Positions 1 to 9,189 of a stretch of 64,000 bases of DNA are shown here, piece by piece. Position numbers and translations under genes: made by a program. A model generated the notes under the pieces. That model had not been told where the DNA came from and searched no databases. It worked only from the letters and a program-made list of their open reading frames with translations. Numbering within the stretch: the stretch's first letter is position 1; every line of letters starts with the position of its first letter. Source of the stretch: a virus; the IMG/VR virus record IMGVR_UViG_3300029957_000005, positions 99,359 through 163,358 of that record. One strand, written 5' to 3'.

Positions 1-114
1 TCAGCCTTCGACGGCGATCCATCCAACCTTCCACCGGACTCCCAGGTCGTGGTAGAAGCAACTGCCCAAGAGATCTTCAATTATGACAAGTACGGCACCC
101 TCCCTACTGACTGA
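1..114 (+). CDS. C-terminus of a gene cut by the window edge
   Basis: An open frame runs from base 1 to a TGA at 112-114 and gives 37 residues ending GTLPTD. It lies on the strand and in the position where T4-like phages carry tail-completion genes before gp16, but this fragment is too short to assign. The next gene may start inside it (ATG at 83), a 32-base overlap. No function is claimed. Confidence 0.5.
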   Translation, partial: SAFDGDPSNLPPDSQVVVEATAQEIFNYDKYGTLPTD

Positions 115-526
115 AGAAGTTTCCGTCGTTGAGATGGACGGTCTTGTGAATTCCCTCAACAAGGTCTTCGCCCGCTACGGAGTAGTCGTGAAGTTCATGT
201 CCCACTTCAGGGATCGACTAAACGATGCCAGAAACAAGAACCCGATCACTCGTCAGACCATGATCGAAATGTTCAACAAGCTCCTCCTCGCAGCTAATCT
301 CAAGAAGCTTGGAGCCATGAAGAACGGCCAAGAAGGCGTAATGGTGTACAAAAGCACCAATTTTGTGTATACTCTAGATAAGCCTTCTGGGTCAAAGTTT
401 GCCCAGCTAAGGTTCATCACAGCTATGGACAAGGATCGCTTTCAGTCTAATTCGTCTTCGGACTTCTATTTGAAGCTTGAGTCCTTCTCAGATTTCTACA
501 GGAGGCTCGATGCCAACAGGACGTAA
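83..526 (+). CDS. Conserved T4-like phage protein, function unknown
   Basis: The 147-residue product has a segment near residues 35-60 (KFMSHFRDRLNDARNKNPIT) that I recall from uncharacterised proteins of marine T4-like phages, where a similar 'F..HF.dRvNd.RN.kPIT' stretch occurs. No catalytic motif is evident. The ATG at 83 has a poor ribosome site and overlaps the upstream frame. An in-frame ATG at 134 is an alternative start. The gene overlaps the next one (ATG 510), which suggests translational coupling in the late head and tail operon. Confidence 0.6.
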   Translation: MTSTAPSLLTEEVSVVEMDGLVNSLNKVFARYGVVVKFMSHFRDRLNDARNKNPITRQTMIEMFNKLLLAANLKKLGAMKNGQEGVMVYKSTNFVYTLDKPSGSKFAQLRFITAMDKDRFQSNSSSDFYLKLESFSDFYRRLDANRT

Positions 527-974
527 GATTGCTTTCCTTCTCCCGACCGACAGAACACAACGTCGTCTGGAAGGTGTAGCCAAGAGATTTGGACTCAACA
601 TCGGCAGAGACTTCGATGGACGTCCAGTCACCCACTTCGAATTCCACATGACTCTCCTCTATTCGGTAGAGGACAATCTCGACTACCCGAACGTGACCAT
701 GCCTCTCGGCCACATCCTGAATGTGAACGGAGCCGTGATCACCACACTCGGGAATGCAGTAGTTCTCAAGACCACCAAGAACCCGAAGCTCCTCCAGGTG
801 CGAGACAATCTGATGAAGAACATCGGAGGAACGAGCCCGTATGATGGCTTCATTCCTCACGTCTCTCTATCCTACGATCCGGTCGACATAGATAGGTTCG
901 AAGAGCCTGTTCCCTTCTGGTACAAAAGACTCCAGTTCGACAGGATCGTAGTAAAGAACTCAGACTCGTCATGA
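510..974 (+). CDS. 2H phosphoesterase-like protein (T4 gp57B-type)
   Basis: The 154-residue product carries the two H-x-T/S-x motifs of the 2H phosphoesterase (LigT/CPDase) superfamily: HMTL near residue 47 and HVSL near residue 115. Family members hydrolyse or ligate 2',3'-cyclic or 2'-5' phosphodiesters, and T4 gp57B belongs to the same superfamily. I chose the ATG at 510 because AGGAGG lies just upstream (500-505); a longer frame from 477 lacks such a site. The substrate is unknown. RNA repair, or removal of a cyclic nucleotide used in host defence, are both possible and are inference only. Confidence 0.7.
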   Translation: MPTGRKIAFLLPTDRTQRRLEGVAKRFGLNIGRDFDGRPVTHFEFHMTLLYSVEDNLDYPNVTMPLGHILNVNGAVITTLGNAVVLKTTKNPKLLQVRDNLMKNIGGTSPYDGFIPHVSLSYDPVDIDRFEEPVPFWYKRLQFDRIVVKNSDSS

Positions 975-1462
975 ACAACATCGTAGATGCAGATCCCTCA
1001 ATAATCGAGATCCTGAAGGAAGGGGACGGGAGAGACAAACCGTCCTCTATTGTTGAGGCAAACTATTCGTCCTCGGCCCTTGTCGATAGAGAGCTTGAAG
1101 TCCCTTCGGAAGCCGAAGAGAGAGTCAAGGTCGAAGTCGAAGGCAATCTTCGTAAGATCATCGAGTACGGAAGCGAGGCCATCAAGGATCTCGCTGATCT
1201 GGCATCGTCATCCGAACATCCCCGTCCGTACGAAGCATTCTCCTCCCTCCTCAAGTCGGTGGTCGATGCTAACATGGCCCTCCTTGACGTAAGGAAGACG
1301 ACTGGGTCGATCCTCCAAAAGGGGAAGAGAACCAGTGAAGAAACTCCTGTGGAGACCAAGGAGGACGTCATGAAGGCCACCGTCGGCGAGTTCATGAAGG
1401 AGATCAACCGCCACAAGAGGACTCAAGGCGGGAACATAATCGACGTGGAGCCAAATGCTTAG
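971..1462 (+). CDS. 16: Terminase small subunit (gp16-like)
   Basis: The 163-residue product is close to T4 gp16 in length (about 164) and sits directly before the large terminase, overlapping it by eight bases and overlapping the upstream gene by four (ATGA). The sequence is acidic and helical, with a central segment (about residues 45-115) that could form the coiled-coil oligomerisation core. The small subunit recognises DNA and stimulates the packaging ATPase and nuclease. The call rests mainly on synteny, length and helical character. Confidence 0.8.
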   Translation: MNNIVDADPSIIEILKEGDGRDKPSSIVEANYSSSALVDRELEVPSEAEERVKVEVEGNLRKIIEYGSEAIKDLADLASSSEHPRPYEAFSSLLKSVVDANMALLDVRKTTGSILQKGKRTSEETPVETKEDVMKATVGEFMKEINRHKRTQGGNIIDVEPNA

Positions 1463-3143
1463 AGAATGGACTCAGGAAGACGTCGATCGAGTCATCGTTG
1501 ATCCTACACCCTATACCGTCTTCGACAAGCTAGGCCGCAATCCAAAGATCAAGAGGAACGGAGTCACCACTCACTGGACTCCTGAGATGCGAAGAGAGTA
1601 TCTCCTCTGTGCGACCGACATCGAGTACTTTGCCAAGAAGTACGTGAAGATCATCAACCTGGACAAGGGTAAGATGAACATCGATCCGTATCCTTACCAG
1701 GTCAACATGTGGAACACCTTCCAGAGGCAGAGATTCTCGGTCGTGCTCGCTGCTCGTCAGAGCGGTAAGTCTATCGGCTACGTCGTCTTCCTCCTACATC
1801 AGATCATCTTCAACCAAGAATACAAGATCGCCCTCCTGGCCAACAAGGGCGCCACTGCGAGACAGATCCTAGGGCGTGTGACTCTCTCACTCGAGAACCT
1901 CCCATTCTTCCTCCAGCCAGGCACAAAGATCCTGAACAAGGGATCCATCGAGTTCGAAACCGACTCCATCATCTATGCTGCCTCCACCGGTAAGGACGCC
2001 ATCCGCGGTGACTCCGTGAACATGGTTGTTCTGGACGAGTTTGCATTTGTGGACAACGACACCGAGTTCATGACCTCAACCTATCCGGTCATCTCGGCTG
2101 GTACGACAACCAAGATCATCATCGTCTCCACCGCCAACGGCATCGGCAACCAGTTCTACAAGATCTGGAATGGGGCCATCGACAAGCGCAATGCTTACTT
2201 CCCGATTCGAGTCGATTGGTGGGAAGTTCCTGGTCGTGATGAGGCCTGGAAGAAGGAAACCATTGCGAACACCTCCGAGCTCCAGTTCGCCCAGGAGTTT
2301 GAGAACAACTTCATCGGTGCTTCCAACACCCTGATCTCGCCAAATGCGATCGTCAACATCGTCAAGAAGCCACCGATTTTTGTCCTGGAAGATCGAAGCC
2401 TCAATGTCTACGAGAAGCCAGAAGAAGAGCACAAGTACATCATCACCGTGGACGTGGCAAAAGGAAGAGGACAAGATTATTCGACCTTCAACGTCATCGA
2501 CATCTCTACCAATCCGTTCAAGCAGGTGGCGGTCTTCAGGAACAACAAGATCTCTCCACTCCTGTTCCCGACTATCATTCTCAAGTATGCTCAGGCATAC
2601 AATGAAGCTTTGGTCATCATCGAAGCAAACGACCAGGGAGCACTTGTCTGCTCTGGTCTTCTTTACGATCTAGAGTATGATCACGTCTTCGTAGAGAACA
2701 GAGGCAAGAATACTCTCGGCGTCGAGATGACCAAGAGGGTCAAGGCCATCGGCTGCACCAACTTCAAGGATCTTGTGGAGCAGTCTAAGCTCGAGATCGT
2801 TGATGAAGAGACAGCCTTCGAGATCTCCTGCTTCGTCGAGATCAAGAACTCCTACGGTGCGTCCAACAACAACCACGACGACTTGGTCATGAACTTCGTC
2901 CTGTTCTCCTGGTTCATCTCGACGGACTTCTTTACCCAGTACCACGAAGAGGCCAAGAAGCTCTATGACTTCCTTTACGTCGAGACCAAGAGCGACATCG
3001 AGTTCTCGGTTCCGCCTTTTGCTATCTTCGACGACGGTGTGATCATCAAAACCTTCGATCGATACACCGAGGAGGAAGTGGATTTCTTCGACAACAGCTT
3101 CCTGAATCATTCGGCTATTCTTGGATTCACCGATCCCTGGTGA
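1455..3143 (+). CDS. 17: Terminase large subunit, DNA packaging motor (gp17)
   Basis: The 562-residue product has the two gp17 domains. The N-terminal ATPase shows Walker A ARQSGKS near residues 100-106, Walker B VVLDEF near 191-196 with the catalytic glutamate, and a coupling motif STANG near 225. The C-terminal RNase H-fold nuclease shows TVDVAKG with Asp near 333, an EAND acidic motif near 397, and HDD near 475. It pumps DNA into the prohead through the portal and cuts concatemers. T4 gp17 is about 610 residues, so this copy is slightly short but complete. Confidence 0.97.
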   Translation: MLREWTQEDVDRVIVDPTPYTVFDKLGRNPKIKRNGVTTHWTPEMRREYLLCATDIEYFAKKYVKIINLDKGKMNIDPYPYQVNMWNTFQRQRFSVVLAARQSGKSIGYVVFLLHQIIFNQEYKIALLANKGATARQILGRVTLSLENLPFFLQPGTKILNKGSIEFETDSIIYAASTGKDAIRGDSVNMVVLDEFAFVDNDTEFMTSTYPVISAGTTTKIIIVSTANGIGNQFYKIWNGAIDKRNAYFPIRVDWWEVPGRDEAWKKETIANTSELQFAQEFENNFIGASNTLISPNAIVNIVKKPPIFVLEDRSLNVYEKPEEEHKYIITVDVAKGRGQDYSTFNVIDISTNPFKQVAVFRNNKISPLLFPTIILKYAQAYNEALVIIEANDQGALVCSGLLYDLEYDHVFVENRGKNTLGVEMTKRVKAIGCTNFKDLVEQSKLEIVDEETAFEISCFVEIKNSYGASNNNHDDLVMNFVLFSWFISTDFFTQYHEEAKKLYDFLYVETKSDIEFSVPPFAIFDDGVIIKTFDRYTEEEVDFFDNSFLNHSAILGFTDPW

Positions 3144-3193
3144 AAAGAAGACCTGAATAGATACTTCAGAAAAGTTCTAAGGAGAAAGCTTTA

Positions 3194-5692
3194 ATGGCAT
3201 CGTTCCACGTATCCCCAGGCGTCATCGTAGTTGAGAACGACTACTCGAACATCGTACCTGGCATCTCAACTTCAGCAGGTGCAATCGCAGGATCCTTCCA
3301 GTGGGGTCCAGCAAACCAGGTCGTGACCGTCTCTGACGAGAAGGGACTTGCTAACGTATTCGGACCGCCGGATGACGACACCTACAAGACCTTCCTCGTT
3401 GCATCCGACTTCCTCACCTACTCCACTCGCCTCGAAACCGTTCGTGTCGTCGGAAATGACGCTCGTAACGCCGTCTCTGGTGGAACGGGTTCTGGTCTGA
3501 CCGTCGACGTCACGACTGTCAACGGCGATATCTCCTCGGTTTCCATCAACGTAGGTGGAGCGGACTACCGTCTCGGTGACCTGGTCATCGTCGCTGGTGG
3601 TATCTCCTCCGGCATCTACAAGGTCATCAACGTCGACGAAACCGGCGCAGTCACCGGCCTCGATGTAGAAACCGTTGGTGAAGGCTATGCTCCAGGAACT
3701 GCAGTTGCGACCACCGTCCAGCCGGCAGTTCTCGTCCGCAACCTCGAAGAATTCGAACACTACGGAACCCTTCCAGAAGTCCTCGGCAAGTACCCAGGCG
3801 CCCTCGGAAACTCCTTGGTCTTCAGCTCCGTCAAGGCATCTCAGTTCGACAACTGGGCGTTCGCAAACCGCTTCGTAGTTGCTCCTGCAGCAGACGTCAA
3901 GGTCTTTGCAGCAGACGGTAAGACCCAGTCCTTCGCATACGGTGGAGCAATCCCAGACGACACCGAAGTCGCCGTCAACGGAACCAAGCTCGAACTCGGA
4001 ACCGATCCGGGACGTTGGTCCATCAACGGAACCAACATCGCTATCGTCACCGACAGTGAAGTCTTCACTCCTACCGTTCCAACGAATGAATGGGTTCTCG
4101 ACAACGAGTTCGGGATCTCGACCGAAGGATACAAGGTCGAAGTCGCTTCCGTCGAACAGACTCTCTACGCAGGTGAAGGCGATGTTCCAGTCGGCCAGTA
4201 CCGTCTCGTAGGAAACAACCTCAAGTACGGTGTCAACACCGTCAACCTCAACGGTAACTCTGTCACCACGATCTTCACTCTCACCGGAGTCACCGGAGTT
4301 ATTGCCGGATCTCCGATCGGAGCAAATGCTCGCATCTCGGTCGATGGCGTCACCAAGACTATCATCGCCGGTGTCCCAGCAAACAACACCCAGGTCAAGG
4401 TCACTGAGACTGGTGGAAACACCGTTGTCACCTTCTTCTCTGCCCCAGGCATCGGAAGAGGAAACATCAAGGTCGAGTGGGGCTTCGGTCAGGCTGCAAT
4501 CACGGTCACCTACGGATATCCGAAGGCTGGTCCTGACTCGGTCAAGGTCTTCAACAACCAGACCGAAGTTCATGCAGTCGTCTACGATGCCGACGGTAAG
4601 TGGACTGGTGAAGCAGGTTCCCTCATGGAGCGCTTTGAGTTCTTGTCCCTGACCCCAGGAGCAGTCTCATTCGATGGATCGACTGCCTACTACGTTGACG
4701 CAATCAACCGTAGGTCCCAGTACGTTCGTATCGGACAGCCGTTCTTCGCACACGGAACCAAGGTTCTCAGCGGAGGCATCAACGACAACAAGTTCGGAGC
4801 AGCATCCGGAGTCACCCCCGGCATCTACCAGACTGGCCTCAAGCTGTTCCAGAATGCAGAACAGCTCGAGATCTATCACCTGATCATTCAGGACCAGACT
4901 CCTGCCTCCTGCTTGTTCGCTCTCCAGAACATCGCTGAGTTCCGTCACGACTGCGTTGCTTACTTCTCGCCTCCGATGGATGCAGTTGTCAACAACAAGA
5001 ACCGTGAAGCCGACGACTCAATCATCTTCAGAAACTTGCTCGGCTCTTCGTCCTACTACCACATGGACGGAAACTGGTCCTACAAGTACGACACCTACAA
5101 CGACAAGTTCCGTTGGATCCCATGCGCAGGTGCTTCAGCAGGTTGCTACGCCCAGACTCACTATCTGTTCGATGCCTGGATCTCCGGAGCAGGACTCAAC
5201 AGAGGACGTATCAAGAACGCTGTCAAGCTTGCCTGGAACCCAGACAAGACGAACAGAGACAAGCTCTACACGAACAACATCAACCCGATCACCACGTTCC
5301 TCGGTGAAGGACCTGTTCTGTACGGAGACAAGACTGGACAGACCAAGGCATCTGCATTCGACAGAATGAACGTCAGATTCCTCTTCATTGTCCTTGAAAA
5401 GTCGATTGCAAATGCATCTCGTTACTTCCTGTTCGAACAGAACGACGAGTTCACCCGTAATCGCTTCAAGAACATGGTCATCCCGTTCCTCAGAACCGTC
5501 CAGGGTCGTAGAGGTATCGATGAGTACGAAGTTGTCTGCGACACCCGCAACAACACTCCGGACGTAACGTCTCGTAATGAGTTCATTGCAGACATCTACA
5601 TTCGTCCGGTCTACTCGATCAACGGCATCACCCTGAACTTCAATGCGGTTTCTGGTAACGTCACGTTCAACGAGCTTATCAGCCAGGTCTAA
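3194..5692 (+). CDS. 18: Contractile tail sheath protein (gp18), enlarged
   Basis: The 832-residue product begins with the sheath N-terminus (FHVSPGVIVVEND, residues 4-16) and ends with a typical sheath C-terminus (FLRTVQGRRGIDEYEV followed by the beta-rich IYIRPVYSINGI). These segments form the contractile core and inter-subunit handshake. T4 gp18 is about 659 residues. The extra length lies in the middle (about residues 95-460) and is Gly/Thr/Val-rich with repeated beta-strand patterns, which suggests an additional surface domain. AAGGAG precedes the ATG. Confidence 0.95.
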   Translation: MASFHVSPGVIVVENDYSNIVPGISTSAGAIAGSFQWGPANQVVTVSDEKGLANVFGPPDDDTYKTFLVASDFLTYSTRLETVRVVGNDARNAVSGGTGSGLTVDVTTVNGDISSVSINVGGADYRLGDLVIVAGGISSGIYKVINVDETGAVTGLDVETVGEGYAPGTAVATTVQPAVLVRNLEEFEHYGTLPEVLGKYPGALGNSLVFSSVKASQFDNWAFANRFVVAPAADVKVFAADGKTQSFAYGGAIPDDTEVAVNGTKLELGTDPGRWSINGTNIAIVTDSEVFTPTVPTNEWVLDNEFGISTEGYKVEVASVEQTLYAGEGDVPVGQYRLVGNNLKYGVNTVNLNGNSVTTIFTLTGVTGVIAGSPIGANARISVDGVTKTIIAGVPANNTQVKVTETGGNTVVTFFSAPGIGRGNIKVEWGFGQAAITVTYGYPKAGPDSVKVFNNQTEVHAVVYDADGKWTGEAGSLMERFEFLSLTPGAVSFDGSTAYYVDAINRRSQYVRIGQPFFAHGTKVLSGGINDNKFGAASGVTPGIYQTGLKLFQNAEQLEIYHLIIQDQTPASCLFALQNIAEFRHDCVAYFSPPMDAVVNNKNREADDSIIFRNLLGSSSYYHMDGNWSYKYDTYNDKFRWIPCAGASAGCYAQTHYLFDAWISGAGLNRGRIKNAVKLAWNPDKTNRDKLYTNNINPITTFLGEGPVLYGDKTGQTKASAFDRMNVRFLFIVLEKSIANASRYFLFEQNDEFTRNRFKNMVIPFLRTVQGRRGIDEYEVVCDTRNNTPDVTSRNEFIADIYIRPVYSINGITLNFNAVSGNVTFNELISQV

Positions 5693-5714
5693 TAGAGAAG
5701 GATAGGAAACTAAC

Positions 5715-6311
5715 ATGGTTCAGAATTTTCACCTAAAGAACTTCATGGCCGTAATGAAGGATGGGGCTCGTCCCAACCAGTTCTACGTGGACTTGTCCCT
5801 CCCGGCTGCTCTTATCGGAGCCATTCCGAATGCGTCCCTCGCAGAAAGCAGAATGAAGTTCTTCATCAAGGCTACTTCGATCCCGGCCATGACGATCGGG
5901 AACGTCGACCTCAACTTCAGAGGCGGACAGTACAAGCTTCCTGGAGACAAGACTTTTGCTGATTGGCAGATTACGGTCATCAACGATACTGACTATCTGA
6001 TCAGAGATGCTTTCGAGCGTTGGAACGATCTGATCGTCGGCAACGTCGATCGTGACTCGGCAGTTGAAGACGACCCGTCGGCCTACATGTCCAACGGAAC
6101 CGTTGCTCAGCTCTCGAGAAACGGCAACACCCTCAAGACCTATCTCATGACGGGTGTGTGGCCTGCTGAAATCGGAGACATTGCTCTCTCGACTGATTCC
6201 GAAAATCAGATCGAAGAGTTCACCGTCACGATGAAGCTTCAGTGGTGGGAGTCTTCGACCTCCAGAAACAATACTTCTGGAGAAGTCTTCGGACTGACCC
6301 AGGGACTCTAA
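5715..6311 (+). CDS. 19: Tail tube protein (gp19)
   Basis: The 198-residue product follows the sheath gene, as in T4. It has the expected pattern: an N-terminal segment with PNQFYVDLSLP, a central beta region, and the C-terminal signature LMTGVWPAEIGDIALS followed by acidic strands (EFTVTMKLQWWE). gp19 polymerises as hexameric rings into the tube through which DNA exits. Length is slightly above T4's 163. A purine-rich site (GGATAGGAAAC) precedes the ATG. Confidence 0.93.
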   Translation: MVQNFHLKNFMAVMKDGARPNQFYVDLSLPAALIGAIPNASLAESRMKFFIKATSIPAMTIGNVDLNFRGGQYKLPGDKTFADWQITVINDTDYLIRDAFERWNDLIVGNVDRDSAVEDDPSAYMSNGTVAQLSRNGNTLKTYLMTGVWPAEIGDIALSTDSENQIEEFTVTMKLQWWESSTSRNNTSGEVFGLTQGL

Positions 6312-6333
6312 TCTTCATCTTCCCTGATCAGGG

Positions 6334-6341
6334 CATAGATA
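6334..6341 (+). promoter_or_regulatory. Late promoter-like box CATAGATA before gp20
   Basis: It ends four bases before the ATG of gp20 at 6346, where no Shine-Dalgarno site is visible. The predicted start would lie on the ATG. Confidence 0.5.
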
Positions 6342-6345
6342 AGAT

Positions 6346-8028
6346 ATGAAGCAGCCCAACACATTCTCTTTCAATCGTCTTCTTGATCGATTTGGAATTG
6401 CAATCAACAGAAAAAGAGAATTTGCGGATGAGAAAGCTCTTCCGCAATTTTCCCAGCCTGAGAACGATGATGGCTCTGTCATCATCCCGTTCCAGGACGG
6501 CAACGAAGGCGTATTCAATTACCAGCTGGCGATCGATCCAAAGATCTCGTCCGAAGCCGCCCTCATCAATCACTATCGCCAGGTAGCACTATTCAATGAG
6601 CCGGATATGGCCATCCAGGAAATCGTCCAGGATGCTATCGTCCAGGACGATGTGCGCCCGGCCGTCGAAATCAATCTCGATCAGATCGACAACAAGGACC
6701 TTCCGAAGGCGACCAAGGTCGAAATCGTTGAAGAGTTCCATGAGATCCTCAGGATGCTCAAGTTCAACATCAAGGGAGGAGACATCTTCCAGAGATGGTA
6801 CGTAGACTCCCGCATTGTTTATCACAAGATGGTTGACCCGAACAAGCTTTCTGAGGGTGTTCAGAAGCTAAAATTCTTGGATCCTAGAAAGATCCGTAAG
6901 ATCAAGGAAGTGGAACAGAAAGTTGACGAAAACAGAATCATTCGCTACGAGACTAAGGATGAGTATTTCCTATACTTTGATACGCCTTTTGGGTACGACT
7001 CCACTTACGGAGGCTACTCTAACGTCACTCTCAATGCTCTCGATCGCAACTCTTTCGTAAACAATAACAACACGGCCGTCAGGATCAACAAGGATTCGAT
7101 CGCCTATATTACGTCAGGTCTGACCGATCCTTCGACCGGAGTGACATACGGATATCTTCAGAAGGCACTACGTCCTTTCAACCAGCTCCGCTGGGCAGAG
7201 GACTCCATGATCGTCAATCGTATCGCCAACTCCGGTGAAAAGCGCATCATCTACGTTGACGTCGGCCGCATGTCTCCTAAGAACGCTGAACGTTACATGA
7301 ACAACATTCAGCAGAAGTACAAGAACAAGATGACTTACGACGCCGTCACCGGTGGAATGAAGTCTGACCCTCGTGTCATTTCTGTTCAGGAGAACATCTG
7401 GCTTCCTCGTATCGATGGCAACAAGACTACCGAGATCCAGCCGATCAATTCGACTACCAACTTCTCGGACATCGATGACGTCGAATACTTCAAGGACAAG
7501 CTCTACAACTCCCTTCGTGTTCCGCCGGCTCGCTTCAAGACCGATGGCATTCAGATGGTTCTGGGACAGCAGACCAACGTTTCCCAGGAGGAGCTGAAGT
7601 TCTCCAAGTTCATCAACAAGCTTCGTAAGCAGTTCTCCTTCTTGTTCCTGGACGTCCTCAGAACCCAGGTCGTCCTCAAGGGGATCATGACCGAGGACGA
7701 GTTCGATGAAATCGTTGATGAGATCGACTTCAACTTCATCGAGGACTCCTACTACACCGAGGCCAAGGATCAGGAACTTCTCCTGTCCCGTATTGCTGCG
7801 GCCAAGGAAGTCTCAGAGTTCGTCGGCAAGTGGATGTCCAATCTGGACGTTCGTAGAAACATCCTCAAGCAGACCGACGAAGAGATCGACGAGATCGACA
7901 AGCAGATCAAGATCGAATCCACAATGGCCCAGTATCAGGATCCTGATGAGGACGACGAGAATGGATCCGACGGAGGCGACAAGGACTCCTTCGGTGACTC
8001 GGCTCTTCCGAAGCCCAAAACACCTTAA
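6346..8028 (+). CDS. 20: Portal vertex protein (gp20)
   Basis: The 560-residue product matches the gp20 layout. An N-terminal region contains the wing (ISSEAALINHYR and EPDMAIQEIVQDAIV, about residues 65-105). The stem and clip follow, and the C-terminal half holds ERYMNNIQQKYKNK and PPARF near residue 393. T4 gp20 is about 524 residues. The dodecamer is the DNA entry and exit gate and initiates prohead assembly. A late-promoter-like CATAGATA ends four bases before the ATG and no Shine-Dalgarno site is evident. Confidence 0.95.
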   Translation: MKQPNTFSFNRLLDRFGIAINRKREFADEKALPQFSQPENDDGSVIIPFQDGNEGVFNYQLAIDPKISSEAALINHYRQVALFNEPDMAIQEIVQDAIVQDDVRPAVEINLDQIDNKDLPKATKVEIVEEFHEILRMLKFNIKGGDIFQRWYVDSRIVYHKMVDPNKLSEGVQKLKFLDPRKIRKIKEVEQKVDENRIIRYETKDEYFLYFDTPFGYDSTYGGYSNVTLNALDRNSFVNNNNTAVRINKDSIAYITSGLTDPSTGVTYGYLQKALRPFNQLRWAEDSMIVNRIANSGEKRIIYVDVGRMSPKNAERYMNNIQQKYKNKMTYDAVTGGMKSDPRVISVQENIWLPRIDGNKTTEIQPINSTTNFSDIDDVEYFKDKLYNSLRVPPARFKTDGIQMVLGQQTNVSQEELKFSKFINKLRKQFSFLFLDVLRTQVVLKGIMTEDEFDEIVDEIDFNFIEDSYYTEAKDQELLLSRIAAAKEVSEFVGKWMSNLDVRRNILKQTDEEIDEIDKQIKIESTMAQYQDPDEDDENGSDGGDKDSFGDSALPKPKTP

Positions 8029-8030
8029 AC

Positions 8031-8038
8031 TATAGATA
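8031..8038 (+). promoter_or_regulatory. Late promoter-like box TATAGATA
   Basis: 26 bases before the ATG at 8064. It differs from the T4 late consensus TATAAATA by one base and recurs before gp22. Confidence 0.7.
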
Positions 8039-8063
8039 GCAACGAATAAGGATCCATTCCAGC

Positions 8064-8522
8064 ATGAAGATCAGTCAGAAGAACTTTTCCACTTTCCTCG
8101 CCGGCAAGCTCGATGAAGCTGCTTCCACGAAGACCAAGAAGAATCAGATCATCAAGGAGTCCTCGGACTCCTATCCGCCGGAGCTATCAAAGATCCCAGA
8201 CTCTCTGAGCAATGCTTGTAAGACAGCTCGAGTCATGATTGCTGGCTATGCCTCCATGATTAAGGACGCAGTTGCGAACAAGTCCGGAACAAAGGTAGAA
8301 GTTCGCGACGGTGAATCTCTCTCGTTTGGTTGGAACAACATGGGTGAAACCATCGTGACCACTGAGCTGACCTTTTACGTTCCACTTGGAACCCACACGG
8401 CCCAGGAAATCGAGTCCTACATTCCTCCGAAGATCGCCAAGATCATCAATTTCAGAAATCCAAATGTCAACGGGAACTACGTTTTCTCGGTTTCATTCAA
8501 GGCTTCGATCTACAGAAAGTAA
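8064..8522 (+). CDS. Candidate prohead core or internal head protein between gp20 and gp21
   Basis: The 152-residue product occupies the slot where T4 encodes core proteins gp67 and gp68, but I see no clear sequence match to either. The N-terminus contains KLDEAA near residues 15-20, fitting the T4 prohead-protease cleavage rule (hydrophobic-x-E, then Ala), which would support packaging in the head. The rest is a mixed alpha/beta protein ending with basic ASIYRK. A TATAGATA box lies 26 bases upstream. The role is inferred from position and the cleavage-like motif. Confidence 0.6.
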   Translation: MKISQKNFSTFLAGKLDEAASTKTKKNQIIKESSDSYPPELSKIPDSLSNACKTARVMIAGYASMIKDAVANKSGTKVEVRDGESLSFGWNNMGETIVTTELTFYVPLGTHTAQEIESYIPPKIAKIINFRNPNVNGNYVFSVSFKASIYRK

Positions 8523-8529
8523 TTTTCGA

Positions 8530-9156
8530 ATGATGAAGCTCCTCTCAGAAGACGTTAACTCACGGGTTGAACTGCTCACCGAGCAGACTGACCAGGGTAA
8601 GCAATTCTACATCGAGGGCATCTTCGCCCAGGCAGATCTGGTCAACGGCAACGGACGCATCTATCCATCCAGCGTCCTGATGCCGGAGGTAGAAGCCTAC
8701 ATCGCATCACACGTCAACACCGGCAGAGCACTTGGTGAGATCGAACATCCGGAACGTCCGAACGTCGACCTCAAGGAAGCCTCCCACATGATCACCGAAC
8801 TTCGCATTGAAGGTTCGAACGTCATCGGTAAGGCAAAGCTCCTCAAGACCGATCGTGGCGTTCTCGCTTCCAAGCTCCTCGAGTCCGGAGTCAATCTTGG
8901 TGTCTCTACCAGAGCACTCGGATCGGTGACCACCAGGGACGACGGGATCGACGAGGTGGACAATGACTTCAGACTGTTCGCAGTCGACATCGTACATACC
9001 CCTTCCGCCCCGGACGCGTACGTCAAGGGCCTTCTTGAATCAGTTGATTGGATGATCGATAAAGCCTCAGGCAAGATCACCAAAATCGATCGCAAGAGAC
9101 TAGAAAAGATCATCCTAGAGCGTAAGCTTCATCTACTGAAGAAAATTTTGCTCTAA
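8530..9156 (+). CDS. 21: Prohead core maturation protease (gp21)
   Basis: The 208-residue product has the T4 gp21 protease core: GEIEHPE with catalytic His near residue 73, and GVSTRALG with nucleophile Ser near residue 127, followed by FAVDIVHTPSAP. It digests the scaffold and trims head proteins before DNA packaging. I chose the ATG at 8530 (a second ATG is at 8533); a longer frame from 8386 would overlap the preceding gene extensively. The N-terminal LLTEQ may be an autoprocessing site. Confidence 0.93.
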   Translation: MMKLLSEDVNSRVELLTEQTDQGKQFYIEGIFAQADLVNGNGRIYPSSVLMPEVEAYIASHVNTGRALGEIEHPERPNVDLKEASHMITELRIEGSNVIGKAKLLKTDRGVLASKLLESGVNLGVSTRALGSVTTRDDGIDEVDNDFRLFAVDIVHTPSAPDAYVKGLLESVDWMIDKASGKITKIDRKRLEKIILERKLHLLKKILL

Positions 9157-9164
9157 TATAGATA
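9157..9164 (+). promoter_or_regulatory. Late promoter-like box TATAGATA before gp22
   Basis: It begins one base after the gp21 stop codon and 26 bases before the gp22 ATG, with AGGAG between. Confidence 0.72.
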
Positions 9165-9189
9165 GAACGAATTAGGAGAAAAATTCACA

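Noticed and set aside
3272-4573. 433-residue minus-strand ORF opposite gp18
   Set aside because: Ser/Asp/Val-rich antisense shadow of the sheath gene with no ribosome site or homology.
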